Source of the DNA: Verrucomicrobiota bacterium
GTDB lineage: Bacteria > Verrucomicrobiota > Verrucomicrobiia > Methylacidiphilales > Verrucolacustridaceae
Assembly (NCBI GenBank): GCA_010025475.1
Contig: RGTE01000002.1
Span: 1-27,884 of the forward strand
Direction: 5' to 3'
DNA length: 27,884 nucleotides
Shown here: piece after piece, positions 7,594-15,111 of the stretch
Numbering within the stretch: the first letter of the stretch is position 1
Layout of the letters: each line of letters begins with the position of its first letter
The notes under the pieces: generated by a model
What the model was told of the DNA's origin: nothing
Databases searched by the model: none
The model's input: the letters and a program-made list of their open reading frames with translations, nothing else
Program-made: the position numbers and the translations under genes

Positions 7594-9318
7594 TTAGATT
7601 TGCTCTTCCCAAGTAATTGCTGCACTACCACTAATCGTGGCGGCAGCCCCACGAACATAAACGTAGAGCGTATCGCCAGAGGTTGCAGCAAGAGGGTAAG
7701 AAAGGTAGTCCTTATTGTAGGCAAAGTATGGCGAAAGATCGTATTCATTGCCGCCAACACCAGCATAAAAAGTAGCCACTGTTGTTCCGCCACTAACAGT
7801 TGTCACGCCAGTAGTGTTGAAAACGTTGATAGGGCTAAGCGTATCGGCGCTTGCGAAGGTAGGAGTGCCAGAAACTGTTGTGGGATTCTTGACAAGCGAA
7901 ACGACTGCCCTGCCATCGACTCCTATGCTAAGCCGAGTGGGATACACTTGCATCCGATTGCGAATGCTATTGATGGTGCTCTTTACTTGCAGCGCAAGCA
8001 ATGCTTGGCCCGAAATAGTGATAGAACGATCAGAGGCGTTGGCAATGGAGCGAGCAACGATTGTGCCTTTGTCTCCACCATCAATGTAGTAACTGGCGCC
8101 ATACTTATACAACGCCACTTCATTGGCGCTAGAAGCCTTTTGAACGTAATAGCTAATCGGCAGAGTTGGGTTGCCAAGGCTAGGTGTGGTGAGCTGATTG
8201 CTCACGCGAAGGTGATGCACTGCCACCCATCGCGCCTGAGAAGGATCATCCTGATCTGGAACGTAAGCTAAGAACTTGGCGCCAACTGCACCGTACCAAG
8301 AGTATTCAATTTTATACATCGTCACCCGCGAGAAATCCAAATCCCACAAGGACGTATCCGACACTACATTGCCATCGGCATCTTCAACTGCATCGCCATT
8401 GGTGTAAGTGGCAACAGGAGCATCGGCAGTGCCACCAATACTTACGCTGAACGAGGATTTGCCAGGAACTTGATCGGCATAGTATTGCGTGCGCGTAAGG
8501 CCATCAAGCCGGTCTGAAGAGAAGTATTTGCGCGGCACGCGATATTCATAGGTGTATTGGTAGGTCGTAGGAACAATGAAAGCTTGGGCGGAAGTGCCTC
8601 CAATCGTCACACCAGCGCCAGCCCTAAGGCTTTTGTCATACATGCCAGCATGAACGTAATACAAGCCATCGCGCTTGATAACAATATCAGAGCCGATCGT
8701 GCCAATGTCTCCAAGGGCTGAATTAGGCGCAAAGGAAGAATAGGCAGCAAAAGCACTGGTTCGCCTTACGGCATAAACATTGAAGTCCTTATCATCGCCC
8801 GTTTGTGAGCCACCTTGCACTTCAAGGTAGTAACCATCATTGCTGTCAAATGCTCCCCATTTTTTCAGGTCAGTGGGATCAGTGCTGACAGTCATCCTCA
8901 CGCCAAACGTGGCGCTACTAACGCGACCAGGCTGATAACGGAAGAATCGTTTGCTACTCAGAATCTGATTGCTGTTAGTGGCAGAGCAGGCAACCTTTGC
9001 TGCGCTTTCGGCGGCAATATGCGTGGTAGTACCAGATGCAACTGCAGTGCCAAGCCTCCCGCCACTTTGCCATTCGTTTCGGTTAATGTCGTAAGTGGTA
9101 ACATCAGCAAAAATACCAAGGGCTACTTCCGCCCGAGGAATGCCAAGCAAGCTCAGCGAAACTTCGGTGATTTGCTGATTCTCCACTCGCACCGGCACTG
9201 CTTCAGTGTCAGTGGCAAGAACCACGGGCAGGCTTTTGGCCGCAGGTTGCGGGCCGGGCGGAATTGGCGTTGTACGGCCTACAGTAACAACGCTAATTCC
9301 TTCCTTAAGATCAGCCAT
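7594..9318 (-). CDS. Large virion/baseplate-fibre protein (shorter paralogue)
   Basis: The protein has 574 residues and starts MADLKEGISVVTVG three bases after the stop of the gene at 9322-10026. The N-terminal block ends in LSLLGIPRAEVALGIF; the central block has FRYQPGRVSSATFGVRM, GYYLEV and VTMYKIEYSWYGAVGAKFLAYVP; then comes YYIDGGDKGTIVARS; the C-terminus ends ITWEEQI. All of these blocks recur in the same order in the neighbouring 827-residue protein, so the two arose by tandem duplication and then diverged. Conserved Trp/Tyr-Gly blocks point to a folded structural domain, not a repetitive shaft. The likely role is a tail-tip or baseplate component that anchors the downstream fibres; this is inferred from position. 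Confidence 0.76.
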   Translation of the reverse strand: MADLKEGISVVTVGRTTPIPPGPQPAAKSLPVVLATDTEAVPVRVENQQITEVSLSLLGIPRAEVALGIFADVTTYDINRNEWQSGGRLGTAVASGTTTHIAAESAAKVACSATNSNQILSSKRFFRYQPGRVSSATFGVRMTVSTDPTDLKKWGAFDSNDGYYLEVQGGSQTGDDKDFNVYAVRRTSAFAAYSSFAPNSALGDIGTIGSDIVIKRDGLYYVHAGMYDKSLRAGAGVTIGGTSAQAFIVPTTYQYTYEYRVPRKYFSSDRLDGLTRTQYYADQVPGKSSFSVSIGGTADAPVATYTNGDAVEDADGNVVSDTSLWDLDFSRVTMYKIEYSWYGAVGAKFLAYVPDQDDPSQARWVAVHHLRVSNQLTTPSLGNPTLPISYYVQKASSANEVALYKYGASYYIDGGDKGTIVARSIANASDRSITISGQALLALQVKSTINSIRNRMQVYPTRLSIGVDGRAVVSLVKNPTTVSGTPTFASADTLSPINVFNTTGVTTVSGGTTVATFYAGVGGNEYDLSPYFAYNKDYLSYPLAATSGDTLYVYVRGAAATISGSAAITWEEQI

Positions 9319-9321
9319 GGT

Positions 9322-10026
9322 TTAGACGAAACAGTTTGAAACGGTCTGCGCGACCACTACTTTCCCCACTATAACCGTGTCTTGTTTGAGCTTATACAAT
9401 GAACCACCAAGAGAACTATTGGTAGTTCCAGAAAGCGATGGAATGGTCAGGCGATACGGAGAGGTTTGACTAACTGCAGTGGCGCCAGAATACAAGGGAG
9501 CATTGGTAGAAAAGTTATAGTTCAGACCGGAAACAGTAGTGCCGCTAAAAACAAGACGATCAGTGGAGCCAATGCGGGCAGTGGATTGGCAAGAGAACAC
9601 ACCGCTCGCCACGCTAAGCAAGTCAGTAACTTTCTCTGGCTTTTCCAGCCTGAGGTCCCAAGTCAGATTGGTTTGATCCAGCGTGCTATCTTCATTGGCA
9701 TAGGCCGATGGCACAAACAAGTGGTAGTCTGCCGTTGCATAGCCTTCGTAAGCCGCCCATACGGCTTGGGTTTGCGCTGATGACAGCCACAGGTTCAGAG
9801 CACCATTGGTGAATGGCTCTTCCTTTTGCACGTTAAAGGAAGTGACAATGGCGGAAGTGCCAGAAGCAGTGGTCTGGTAAATTGATGCACAAATAGTTAC
9901 ATTCGTCAGATCAACGGGCAGGCCATCGTCATCTTGCAAGATCAGGCCAATGCCATCAAAGTAATCACGCTGGAACAGCGTAATGTCAATCTCTGGAATG
10001 TCTCGTAGTGGCAGGAAAGTTGCCAT
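9322..10026 (-). CDS. Baseplate upper-protein-like (BppU-type N-terminus) structural protein
   Basis: The protein has 234 residues. The N-terminus, from FQRDYFDGIGLILQDDDG to VDLTNVTICASIYQ, resembles the small beta-sandwich domain found at the start of many phage baseplate upper proteins, with the pattern polar strand, D-x-D-G-x-P-V-D-L-T, then a strand of the form C-A-S-I-Y. The C-terminal half is Ser/Thr/Gly-rich (SGTTVSGLNYNF, SLSGTTNSSLGG) and ends VVVAQTVSNCFV. The start overlaps the preceding TAA as TAATG. I infer a linking role between the tail tip and the fibres that follow; the family assignment is by pattern only. Confidence 0.62.
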   Translation of the reverse strand: MATFLPLRDIPEIDITLFQRDYFDGIGLILQDDDGLPVDLTNVTICASIYQTTASGTSAIVTSFNVQKEEPFTNGALNLWLSSAQTQAVWAAYEGYATADYHLFVPSAYANEDSTLDQTNLTWDLRLEKPEKVTDLLSVASGVFSCQSTARIGSTDRLVFSGTTVSGLNYNFSTNAPLYSGATAVSQTSPYRLTIPSLSGTTNSSLGGSLYKLKQDTVIVGKVVVAQTVSNCFV

Positions 10027-10430
10027 TAGGAAATCAGGCGATAGGTGCAGAGCACGCCATATTCAGCAACACCACTCAAAACCACGTTCAGCTTATCTCC
10101 GCGAACCGTGTCAAACAAACCAAGGCTATTGGCAATGGTGACGGTATCGCCGGAAGGAATGCGAATCCGGGGCGTAATGTTGCCACTGCCACCAGTTTGG
10201 AAGCGCAAACTGCAATTAGCCGATGCAGACAGCGCCAGGCTCAGCACCCTCACGCGATAGCCACTGACGGCCGCTACAACGTCCGAGTTGCCACTAGCGT
10301 CAATCTGGGCACTGGACAGGCTATAAGCCTGCAGATCATGGACAGTGGCGTAGGGAGCGGCTAACGTGCCAGAACCTGCCGCCTCAATATAGGCGTCATT
10401 CCCATTGGCATCACGCCCATAAAGTGCCAT
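10026..10430 (-). CDS. Small virion protein at the head of the fibre cluster
   Basis: The protein has 134 residues, starting MALYGRDANGNDAYIEAAG and ending VLCTYRLIS, with alternating hydrophobic beta-strand patterns. The start has a strong AAGGAG ribosome binding site ten bases upstream, and a 37-bp spacer separates it from the preceding M-type gene. That is one of the longer intergenic gaps in the tail region, so it may mark the beginning of a separately initiated fibre subcluster. The stop overlaps the next start (TAATG). I do not recognise the family. A small decoration or adaptor protein of the distal tail is the simplest reading. Confidence 0.6.
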   Translation of the reverse strand: MALYGRDANGNDAYIEAAGSGTLAAPYATVHDLQAYSLSSAQIDASGNSDVVAAVSGYRVRVLSLALSASANCSLRFQTGGSGNITPRIRIPSGDTVTIANSLGLFDTVRGDKLNVVLSGVAEYGVLCTYRLIS

Positions 10431-10467
10431 ACTGTCAATTCTCCTTCATTTGCTGATTGTAGCAGAC

Positions 10468-11130
10468 TTAAGGATCAAAAGATCGCTTCACCTTGAACGA
10501 GAATACTGTTCGATTTGGCCCTTCAACGTTTGTGGACCATTGGAAAGGATCGAGACGGTATTTGTAAGGCTGATTGTCGCTGCCAATGCGGCTCCAGAAA
10601 TAAGAACCGTTAAGACTGGACAATGCAGAATCAAGAGCTTGAGCATGATCGTCAATCAGTGGCACAGTGCTAATGTCATAAGACTGCCCTCTTGGGTTAA
10701 GGCCATCTTGGCTAATCTGCTCATAGCCATCCCCAAAACCAGCACGCCTTATTCTCAGCGTAGCAGTGCCTTGAATAGTAGCCTCATAAACGTCGGGAAA
10801 ATACCGCTTTGCGCTGAATGAAACAATGTTTGAATTGGGGCCAATCACTTGCCACGACCATTGATCTGGCTCAAGGCGATAGTAGTATGGCCTCCTATCC
10901 ATAAAAAATTGTGAAATAAACAGACCACCCTGCAAGTCTGCTAATTTGCTATCAAGCGAGGTGGCCGCCGCATCACTAATTGGAACCGTCTTCACTTCAT
11001 ACTGCCGACCTTCCCGAAACACTTCCTCGGGCGTAGCGCCAGAAGATGAAGCAATGGTAAAAACACTAGCGTTATATTCCTTTTGTACGGTGAGACCGTA
11101 TTCAACACCTAGGGATAGTACGACGGTCAT
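10468..11130 (-). CDS. Minor tail protein, lambda gpM-type domain in two tandem copies
   Basis: The protein has 220 residues and two clear internal copies. Copy two (about residues 125-220) has FGDGYEQISQDGLNPRG followed by a STVPLIDD helix and YKYRLDPFQWSTNVEGPNRTVFSFKVKRSFDP; this is the pattern of the phage minor tail protein family that includes lambda gpM. Copy one (about 8-110) repeats it: YEVKTVPISD, YYYRLEPDQWSWQVIGPNSNIVSFSAKRYF, but without the FGDGYEQ motif. Lambda gpM is a single-domain protein that acts at the tail tip and lies directly after the tape measure gene. Here the double-domain version follows the J-like gene. The start overlaps the previous stop as TGATG. Confidence 0.72.
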   Translation of the reverse strand: MTVVLSLGVEYGLTVQKEYNASVFTIASSSGATPEEVFREGRQYEVKTVPISDAAATSLDSKLADLQGGLFISQFFMDRRPYYYRLEPDQWSWQVIGPNSNIVSFSAKRYFPDVYEATIQGTATLRIRRAGFGDGYEQISQDGLNPRGQSYDISTVPLIDDHAQALDSALSSLNGSYFWSRIGSDNQPYKYRLDPFQWSTNVEGPNRTVFSFKVKRSFDP

Positions 11131-11480
11131 CAGACAAACGAAAGAAAAATGGTATTGGTGGGACCACCAAATAAGGCTTCCATTCCCATGATAGGTCGCA
11201 GGCCAGTAGTGGCAAAACCAGTTTTTGAACCATTGACCAATACTGTTTGAATGCGAGCCTGAAACTCCTTGGCGTCCTCAATGTTAATGTCAATGGAAGG
11301 GCTGGTCACTTCTCCAACGCGCTCAAAATCATCAGTAAGGCGATAGCGACGCTCAACAATGAAACTACCAATGCGGGGATCAATGGTATTGGCTGCCCAT
11401 TGCGTGCCAGGCAAAACGGACGACAAGATTGTATAGGGAATGTACGATGGCGAAGACCAAGTGACGGTAACTGTTTTCAT
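11130..11480 (-). CDS. Small tail-tip protein, possible fibronectin type III-like domain
   Basis: The protein has 116 residues. The stretch FIVERRYRLTDDFERVGEVTSPSIDI and then FQARIQTVLVNG has the strand order and spacing of a fibronectin type III-like domain, such as those found in the middle of lambda gpJ-type proteins. The gene directly follows the shortened J-like gene, with an ATGA overlap, so it could be a detached J domain. This is inferred from sequence pattern and position only. The C-terminus, GMEALFGGPTNTIFLSFV, is hydrophobic. The stop is coupled to the next gene by TGATG. Confidence 0.6.
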   Translation of the reverse strand: MKTVTVTWSSPSYIPYTILSSVLPGTQWAANTIDPRIGSFIVERRYRLTDDFERVGEVTSPSIDINIEDAKEFQARIQTVLVNGSKTGFATTGLRPIMGMEALFGGPTNTIFLSFV

Positions 11481-14044
11481 TGTGCTTTCACCGTGAAGGC
11501 AATAGAGTCTGCACTAACTGAAAGATTGTCCGTGTCGTGGCGACGTACTGCGGCCCTTTGAGCAGAGGCAGGACTGCCTTGCCCATTGTTGACAAAATTG
11601 TACTTGGTTTCATCGTACCTTACTGCCACCACTGAATAAGTATTATTGGCACCTTCCTTCACGTTTTGTACCTTATAGGCCCTGAAGGTGGGATCGAAGC
11701 GGTCCTTTGCCAACAGCCAATTCTGTTGAGTGGTGGGGATCAATGGGAAAGGCTGAGTAGTGGTGATCGTACGGCCAACAATAGAAGCAATAGGCACTAC
11801 TTGTGCAACACCAGTGGAGCCATAAGTCCATAAGTTATAGCCGCTCAAGCCACTAGGTAAATCACCATCAATGACGATTGAAGATGAGGATGCACTGACA
11901 ATCCTACCTCCAAGTCGAGCGCCACTTTTTAATGGATCGGCAATCAAAATTGGATCACCAGGCAACAACAAGGCTCCTTCGCTTGCCAATGAGAACGACA
12001 CTGTTTCGCCATTGAGTAAATTAGAAGCCAGGAAATAGCGACCAAAACGCTCGGCTTGTTGAATAGTGGTGCAGCCAAAAGCGCGAATCTCGGCTAGGCG
12101 ATAACCATAGCGGGCAATAGAATCACGATCTTCAACTAAGACTTTCTTTTCCACATAGAAATCGCGCTCGTCGTTGTAGCTAACTTGCACGGCAGTTTGT
12201 CTTGCAGAGCGGGAAGTGCCCTCATACCTAAAGCAAGGACTACTGATTTTCCCGCCATCGTCCTCTTGAATAACATTGGCCTCCGAGAATAGCTTAAAGT
12301 TTGCATCTTCGGCAAGATCATCAACAGTGATGAAGATGGAATTACCGCCATAGAAAGCTTGCGCTTGAAACACGGAAGCCAGATTTTGAATCACACCATA
12401 GGCATCACCATCAGAATCTAAATAGCCATTGAACCTGACGCCATAACGGTCACAATAATCTGCGGCTTTCTTGAATGATGCAAGGCTTGCATTGTTCATT
12501 AAAATACCAGGCTGGTTAACAACAGTGCCAGTGCCAGCAAGCGTATAGGATCGCCCGCCAAGCCCAAAACGAGGATTGGTCAGAATGTCCAACAGCACAT
12601 ACGCTGGATTGTTGCTGTATTGATACGAAACGTTAAGAGAAGAATCAATGGTGGGAACAATTCGCCCCTCCGCCAATACACTCACTTGCGGAATAGTGGT
12701 GAAATCGGAAGTGGAAAATTCAATGGCGAGGAGAGCAGAATGAGGATACAGTAGTCTTTCGTCCCATTCAATGTCAGCACTCACCCATTGCAAATCTCCT
12801 TTTACATTATTGGTTTGAGTGGAGCTTGTCTTGCCAGTATTTGTCGTCGTGATTAACCCTGGAGGAATTGGCGCATCAAGCCGTTGCACTGAAATAGTGA
12901 TTGGCATGTTGCGGCCAGTACAGCCATAAGTTAAATTGCGAAGTTTAGTCGCCAATGCCACGCCGGGCTCTGCTCTTGTGTCTTCAACAAAGCCGACTTG
13001 CGCTTGAGTGTTGGGGTCTGTTTGATTGATAATGACTCGCCATCGAATTGGCTCCACGGCATCTTCACCAGCATTTACCGTCGCATAGGAAATCGTGGTA
13101 TTAACATCACCACCAGTGTTCAGGCCAGTGGTGCGAGTGATTTGCTTGTAGACAGGGCCATAACGAAACCTTAAGCGAATACGATCTGCATACTTCTGGT
13201 TAAAGCCCCGCACCACGGAAGCACTATCGCCAGCAATAAAGTCTTGCTGCACTGGTAAATGGAAGCCTGCACTCTTGACAAGCGTGATGTAGTCGGACAA
13301 TGACGACTGATTGCCATTGACAAACTGAGCATTAGAACCGCCATAAGTAGAAAGGCGAGCTTCATTCACGAAAACATTGTCCCTAGGGCTTCCGAGATTA
13401 TCAAAGCCCTTGATCGGCCCCTCGGAAACCACGCCAAGCCAATAGCCTTTATTGTCGTCCGACACATAGGACGAAACAATGGGGCAACTGCGAATGAGAT
13501 AGCGGCCATAGAGAATGGGCACTGGCACGCCTTGGGCTGTAGTTTCTGCAGCACGATCAAACACCACTACGTCCGTATCCTTGCGCTCCCCAGAGCTTCT
13601 GGTGTTGCGCTGTGGTACTCCAGGCGTGATGGCCTGCACAATGCCGCCAAGCACCATTGAAGCGCCAAAAGTGAAAAGGCCGGTTTTAATGGTGGCCGCA
13701 ATCGTTCCGGCGGCGGCAGGAGCCAATAGCAATGAGCCAACAATCAAAGCGGCTCCAATCAGAATCTTTGCTCCCGCTCCATCGAAAAAGCCAGAACCAG
13801 AAATCACTGGCACTAGCACCATTTCATTGCACTTCATGGAAAGTTGGCCATATTCAATGCCTTCTTCCCAATGGTTTGTTAGCACCTTCCAATAGATGCC
13901 ATGCTCATGACTTACCGTGAGAAAGTTGCGAAAGCCAGGCACCAACACTGATAGTGCATTGATGGCTTCCTGCGGAGTGGCAACATTAAGCTCACGCTCC
14001 GCCCCAAAGCGTTCAGCGGCAATACCACGAAAGACAATTTTCAT
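11477..14044 (-). CDS. Fused lambda gpI-like/gpJ-like tail tip protein
   Basis: The protein has 855 residues. Residues 1-85 (ATPQEAINALSVLVPGFRNFL, then LVPVISGSG) match the tail assembly protein I family. A hydrophobic Gly/Ala-rich stretch at about 90-145 follows, as in gpI. From about residue 165 (VPVPILYGRYLIRSCPIVSS) it continues as the central hub protein of the J (host specificity) family, with GRSYTLAGTGTV, SVFQAQAFYGGNSIFITVDDL, and LLLPGDPILIADP. In lambda, I and J are separate genes and J has 1132 residues. Here they are one polypeptide, and the J part lacks the long receptor-binding C-terminus, whose job presumably passes to the fibre genes downstream. The ATG overlaps the predicted original stop of the K-like gene (ATGA). 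Confidence 0.85.
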   Translation of the reverse strand: MKIVFRGIAAERFGAERELNVATPQEAINALSVLVPGFRNFLTVSHEHGIYWKVLTNHWEEGIEYGQLSMKCNEMVLVPVISGSGFFDGAGAKILIGAALIVGSLLLAPAAAGTIAATIKTGLFTFGASMVLGGIVQAITPGVPQRNTRSSGERKDTDVVVFDRAAETTAQGVPVPILYGRYLIRSCPIVSSYVSDDNKGYWLGVVSEGPIKGFDNLGSPRDNVFVNEARLSTYGGSNAQFVNGNQSSLSDYITLVKSAGFHLPVQQDFIAGDSASVVRGFNQKYADRIRLRFRYGPVYKQITRTTGLNTGGDVNTTISYATVNAGEDAVEPIRWRVIINQTDPNTQAQVGFVEDTRAEPGVALATKLRNLTYGCTGRNMPITISVQRLDAPIPPGLITTTNTGKTSSTQTNNVKGDLQWVSADIEWDERLLYPHSALLAIEFSTSDFTTIPQVSVLAEGRIVPTIDSSLNVSYQYSNNPAYVLLDILTNPRFGLGGRSYTLAGTGTVVNQPGILMNNASLASFKKAADYCDRYGVRFNGYLDSDGDAYGVIQNLASVFQAQAFYGGNSIFITVDDLAEDANFKLFSEANVIQEDDGGKISSPCFRYEGTSRSARQTAVQVSYNDERDFYVEKKVLVEDRDSIARYGYRLAEIRAFGCTTIQQAERFGRYFLASNLLNGETVSFSLASEGALLLPGDPILIADPLKSGARLGGRIVSASSSSIVIDGDLPSGLSGYNLWTYGSTGVAQVVPIASIVGRTITTTQPFPLIPTTQQNWLLAKDRFDPTFRAYKVQNVKEGANNTYSVVAVRYDETKYNFVNNGQGSPASAQRAAVRRHDTDNLSVSADSIAFTVKAQ

Positions 14045-14048
14045 TTTG

Positions 14049-14405
14049 TCAGCACTTTCTCAAATCGTGAAACACTACCATCAACACTAAGAAGTTCAAT
14101 GGTATCAGTGGCAAAATGGTATCAGTGGCAACAATGTAGACGATGGAGGGAAGCCTGAGAAATTGCGCCACTTGCAAATCTTGCGGGCTAAAGCCTAATT
14201 CGCCAGTTGGGTGGGAATGGTAAAAGCCTTCCACTTCATGCTCTAGCCACACGCTAGCGGCAATCTCAAAGCGTTTCTTGGGGAATAGTGAGACATTGGC
14301 GCAGGGAATGACAAAGCCTCCTGAGAGCACGCCACAAGCCTCTCTAGGCGCGTCCGCTTGCCCATGTAGGGCAATCTGCCTTAGAGCCTCATCACTCACT
14401 ACCAT
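14049..14405 (-). CDS. Lambda gpK-like JAMM/MPN metalloprotease domain protein, C-terminus frameshifted
   Basis: The start is probably ATG 14405, just after the stop of the L gene; an upstream in-frame GTG/TTG-type extension overlaps L and is less likely. The JAMM motif is complete: Glu22 in EACGVL, then HSHP with His63 and His65, Ser73 and Asp76 in FSPQD. This zinc-binding domain forms the N-terminal half of lambda gpK; the NlpC/P60 peptidase half is absent. A 17-bp perfect tandem duplication near the 3' end shifts the frame, so the last 20 or so residues (from about ILPLIPLNF) are aberrant. Removing one copy gives a 115-residue protein ending FEKVLTK, whose TGA overlaps the ATG of the next gene. 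Confidence 0.82.
   Translation of the reverse strand: MVVSDEALRQIALHGQADAPREACGVLSGGFVIPCANVSLFPKKRFEIAASVWLEHEVEGFYHSHPTGELGFSPQDLQVAQFLRLPSIVYIVATDTILPLIPLNFLVLMVVFHDLRKC
14098..14131. repeat. 17-bp perfect tandem duplication inside the K-like gene
   Basis: The unit AATGGTATCAGTGGCAA occurs twice back to back at 14098-14114 and 14115-14131. Seventeen is not a multiple of three, so it shifts the reading frame. Deleting one unit makes the gene run to a TGA at 14043-14041 that forms an ATGA overlap with the next start, as elsewhere in this operon. Confidence 0.9.
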
Positions 14406-14409
14406 CGCC

Positions 14410-15111
14410 CTACACTTGCGCCGTGGGGAAGCCCCCAAACCGTAATCCTAATCCAGCCCCGCCAAACCTGCGCTCACAAGCTTCTAAGCTTTTGTTGCAC
14501 GTCGTTTCTCCCGCAGGCTCACCTCCTGCCCATTGACACTCTGGTCCACGATAAACAAACGGGCAATAGTTTGCATAGATGCGACGACGGGGAATCGTAA
14601 TGCCTTCATTGTCAAAAATTGAAGCCAATTCCCAAGTGATTGTGAGCTTGGTTTCTTCTACTTTCCTATTGAAATACCATTCATCCGGCGCATGATGGGC
14701 ATTAGCATCATACGTTGCTTGTACTGCACCGCCGCCAACTCGACGGACAAACTTGGCATAAGTAGAAAGGCGCACAAAACGAAAGCCCAGTAAGTCGTCG
14801 TAACCGTCGGAAAGAACAGTAAAGGCACGGTCAACATTGGCAATGGTGAGAGAAGGGGCGGGGAGCTTGTTGCTGCCAGTTAGCTCAAAGCCAGTGGCAG
14901 AGATTGGCACGGGCTGGTAAGTGCGTAGCGTTCCGCCATCGTCAACATACTCAATAGTCTGTCCGCCTGATTGCTCAGGGCTGACTAGGTATTGAATGGC
15001 GGGAGGACTGGAGGGGAAAACGGCGGTCCCATCAATAATATACAAATCCAGCCTTGCGTCTTCAACAAGACTCCTGGCTTCATTGATAACTGAACTTGGG
15101 GCTAAACTCAT
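14410..15111 (-). CDS. Minor tail protein, lambda gpL family (four-cysteine, likely iron-sulfur)
   Basis: The protein has 233 residues, close to lambda gpL. The C-terminal domain holds four cysteines in the family arrangement: Cys183 and Cys192 in CPFVYRGPEC, then Cys205 and Cys212 in TCNKSLEAC. The protein finishes RFGGFPTAQV, the usual end of this family. Lambda gpL binds an iron-sulfur cluster through such cysteines and takes part in tail tip assembly; the same is inferred here. The ATG overlaps the tape measure stop (ATGA), and the K-like gene starts five bases after its own stop. Gene order, tape measure then L then K, agrees with lambda except that M is not between them. Confidence 0.88.
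   Translation of the reverse strand: MSLAPSSVINEARSLVEDARLDLYIIDGTAVFPSSPPAIQYLVSPEQSGGQTIEYVDDGGTLRTYQPVPISATGFELTGSNKLPAPSLTIANVDRAFTVLSDGYDDLLGFRFVRLSTYAKFVRRVGGGAVQATYDANAHHAPDEWYFNRKVEETKLTITWELASIFDNEGITIPRRRIYANYCPFVYRGPECQWAGGEPAGETTCNKSLEACERRFGGAGLGLRFGGFPTAQV

Noticed and set aside
10431..10467. Terminator or promoter in the spacer before the fibre cluster
   Set aside because: Only a weak TGCT...AGCA hairpin is present with no T-run, and no convincing -35/-10 pair; just a strong ribosome binding site.
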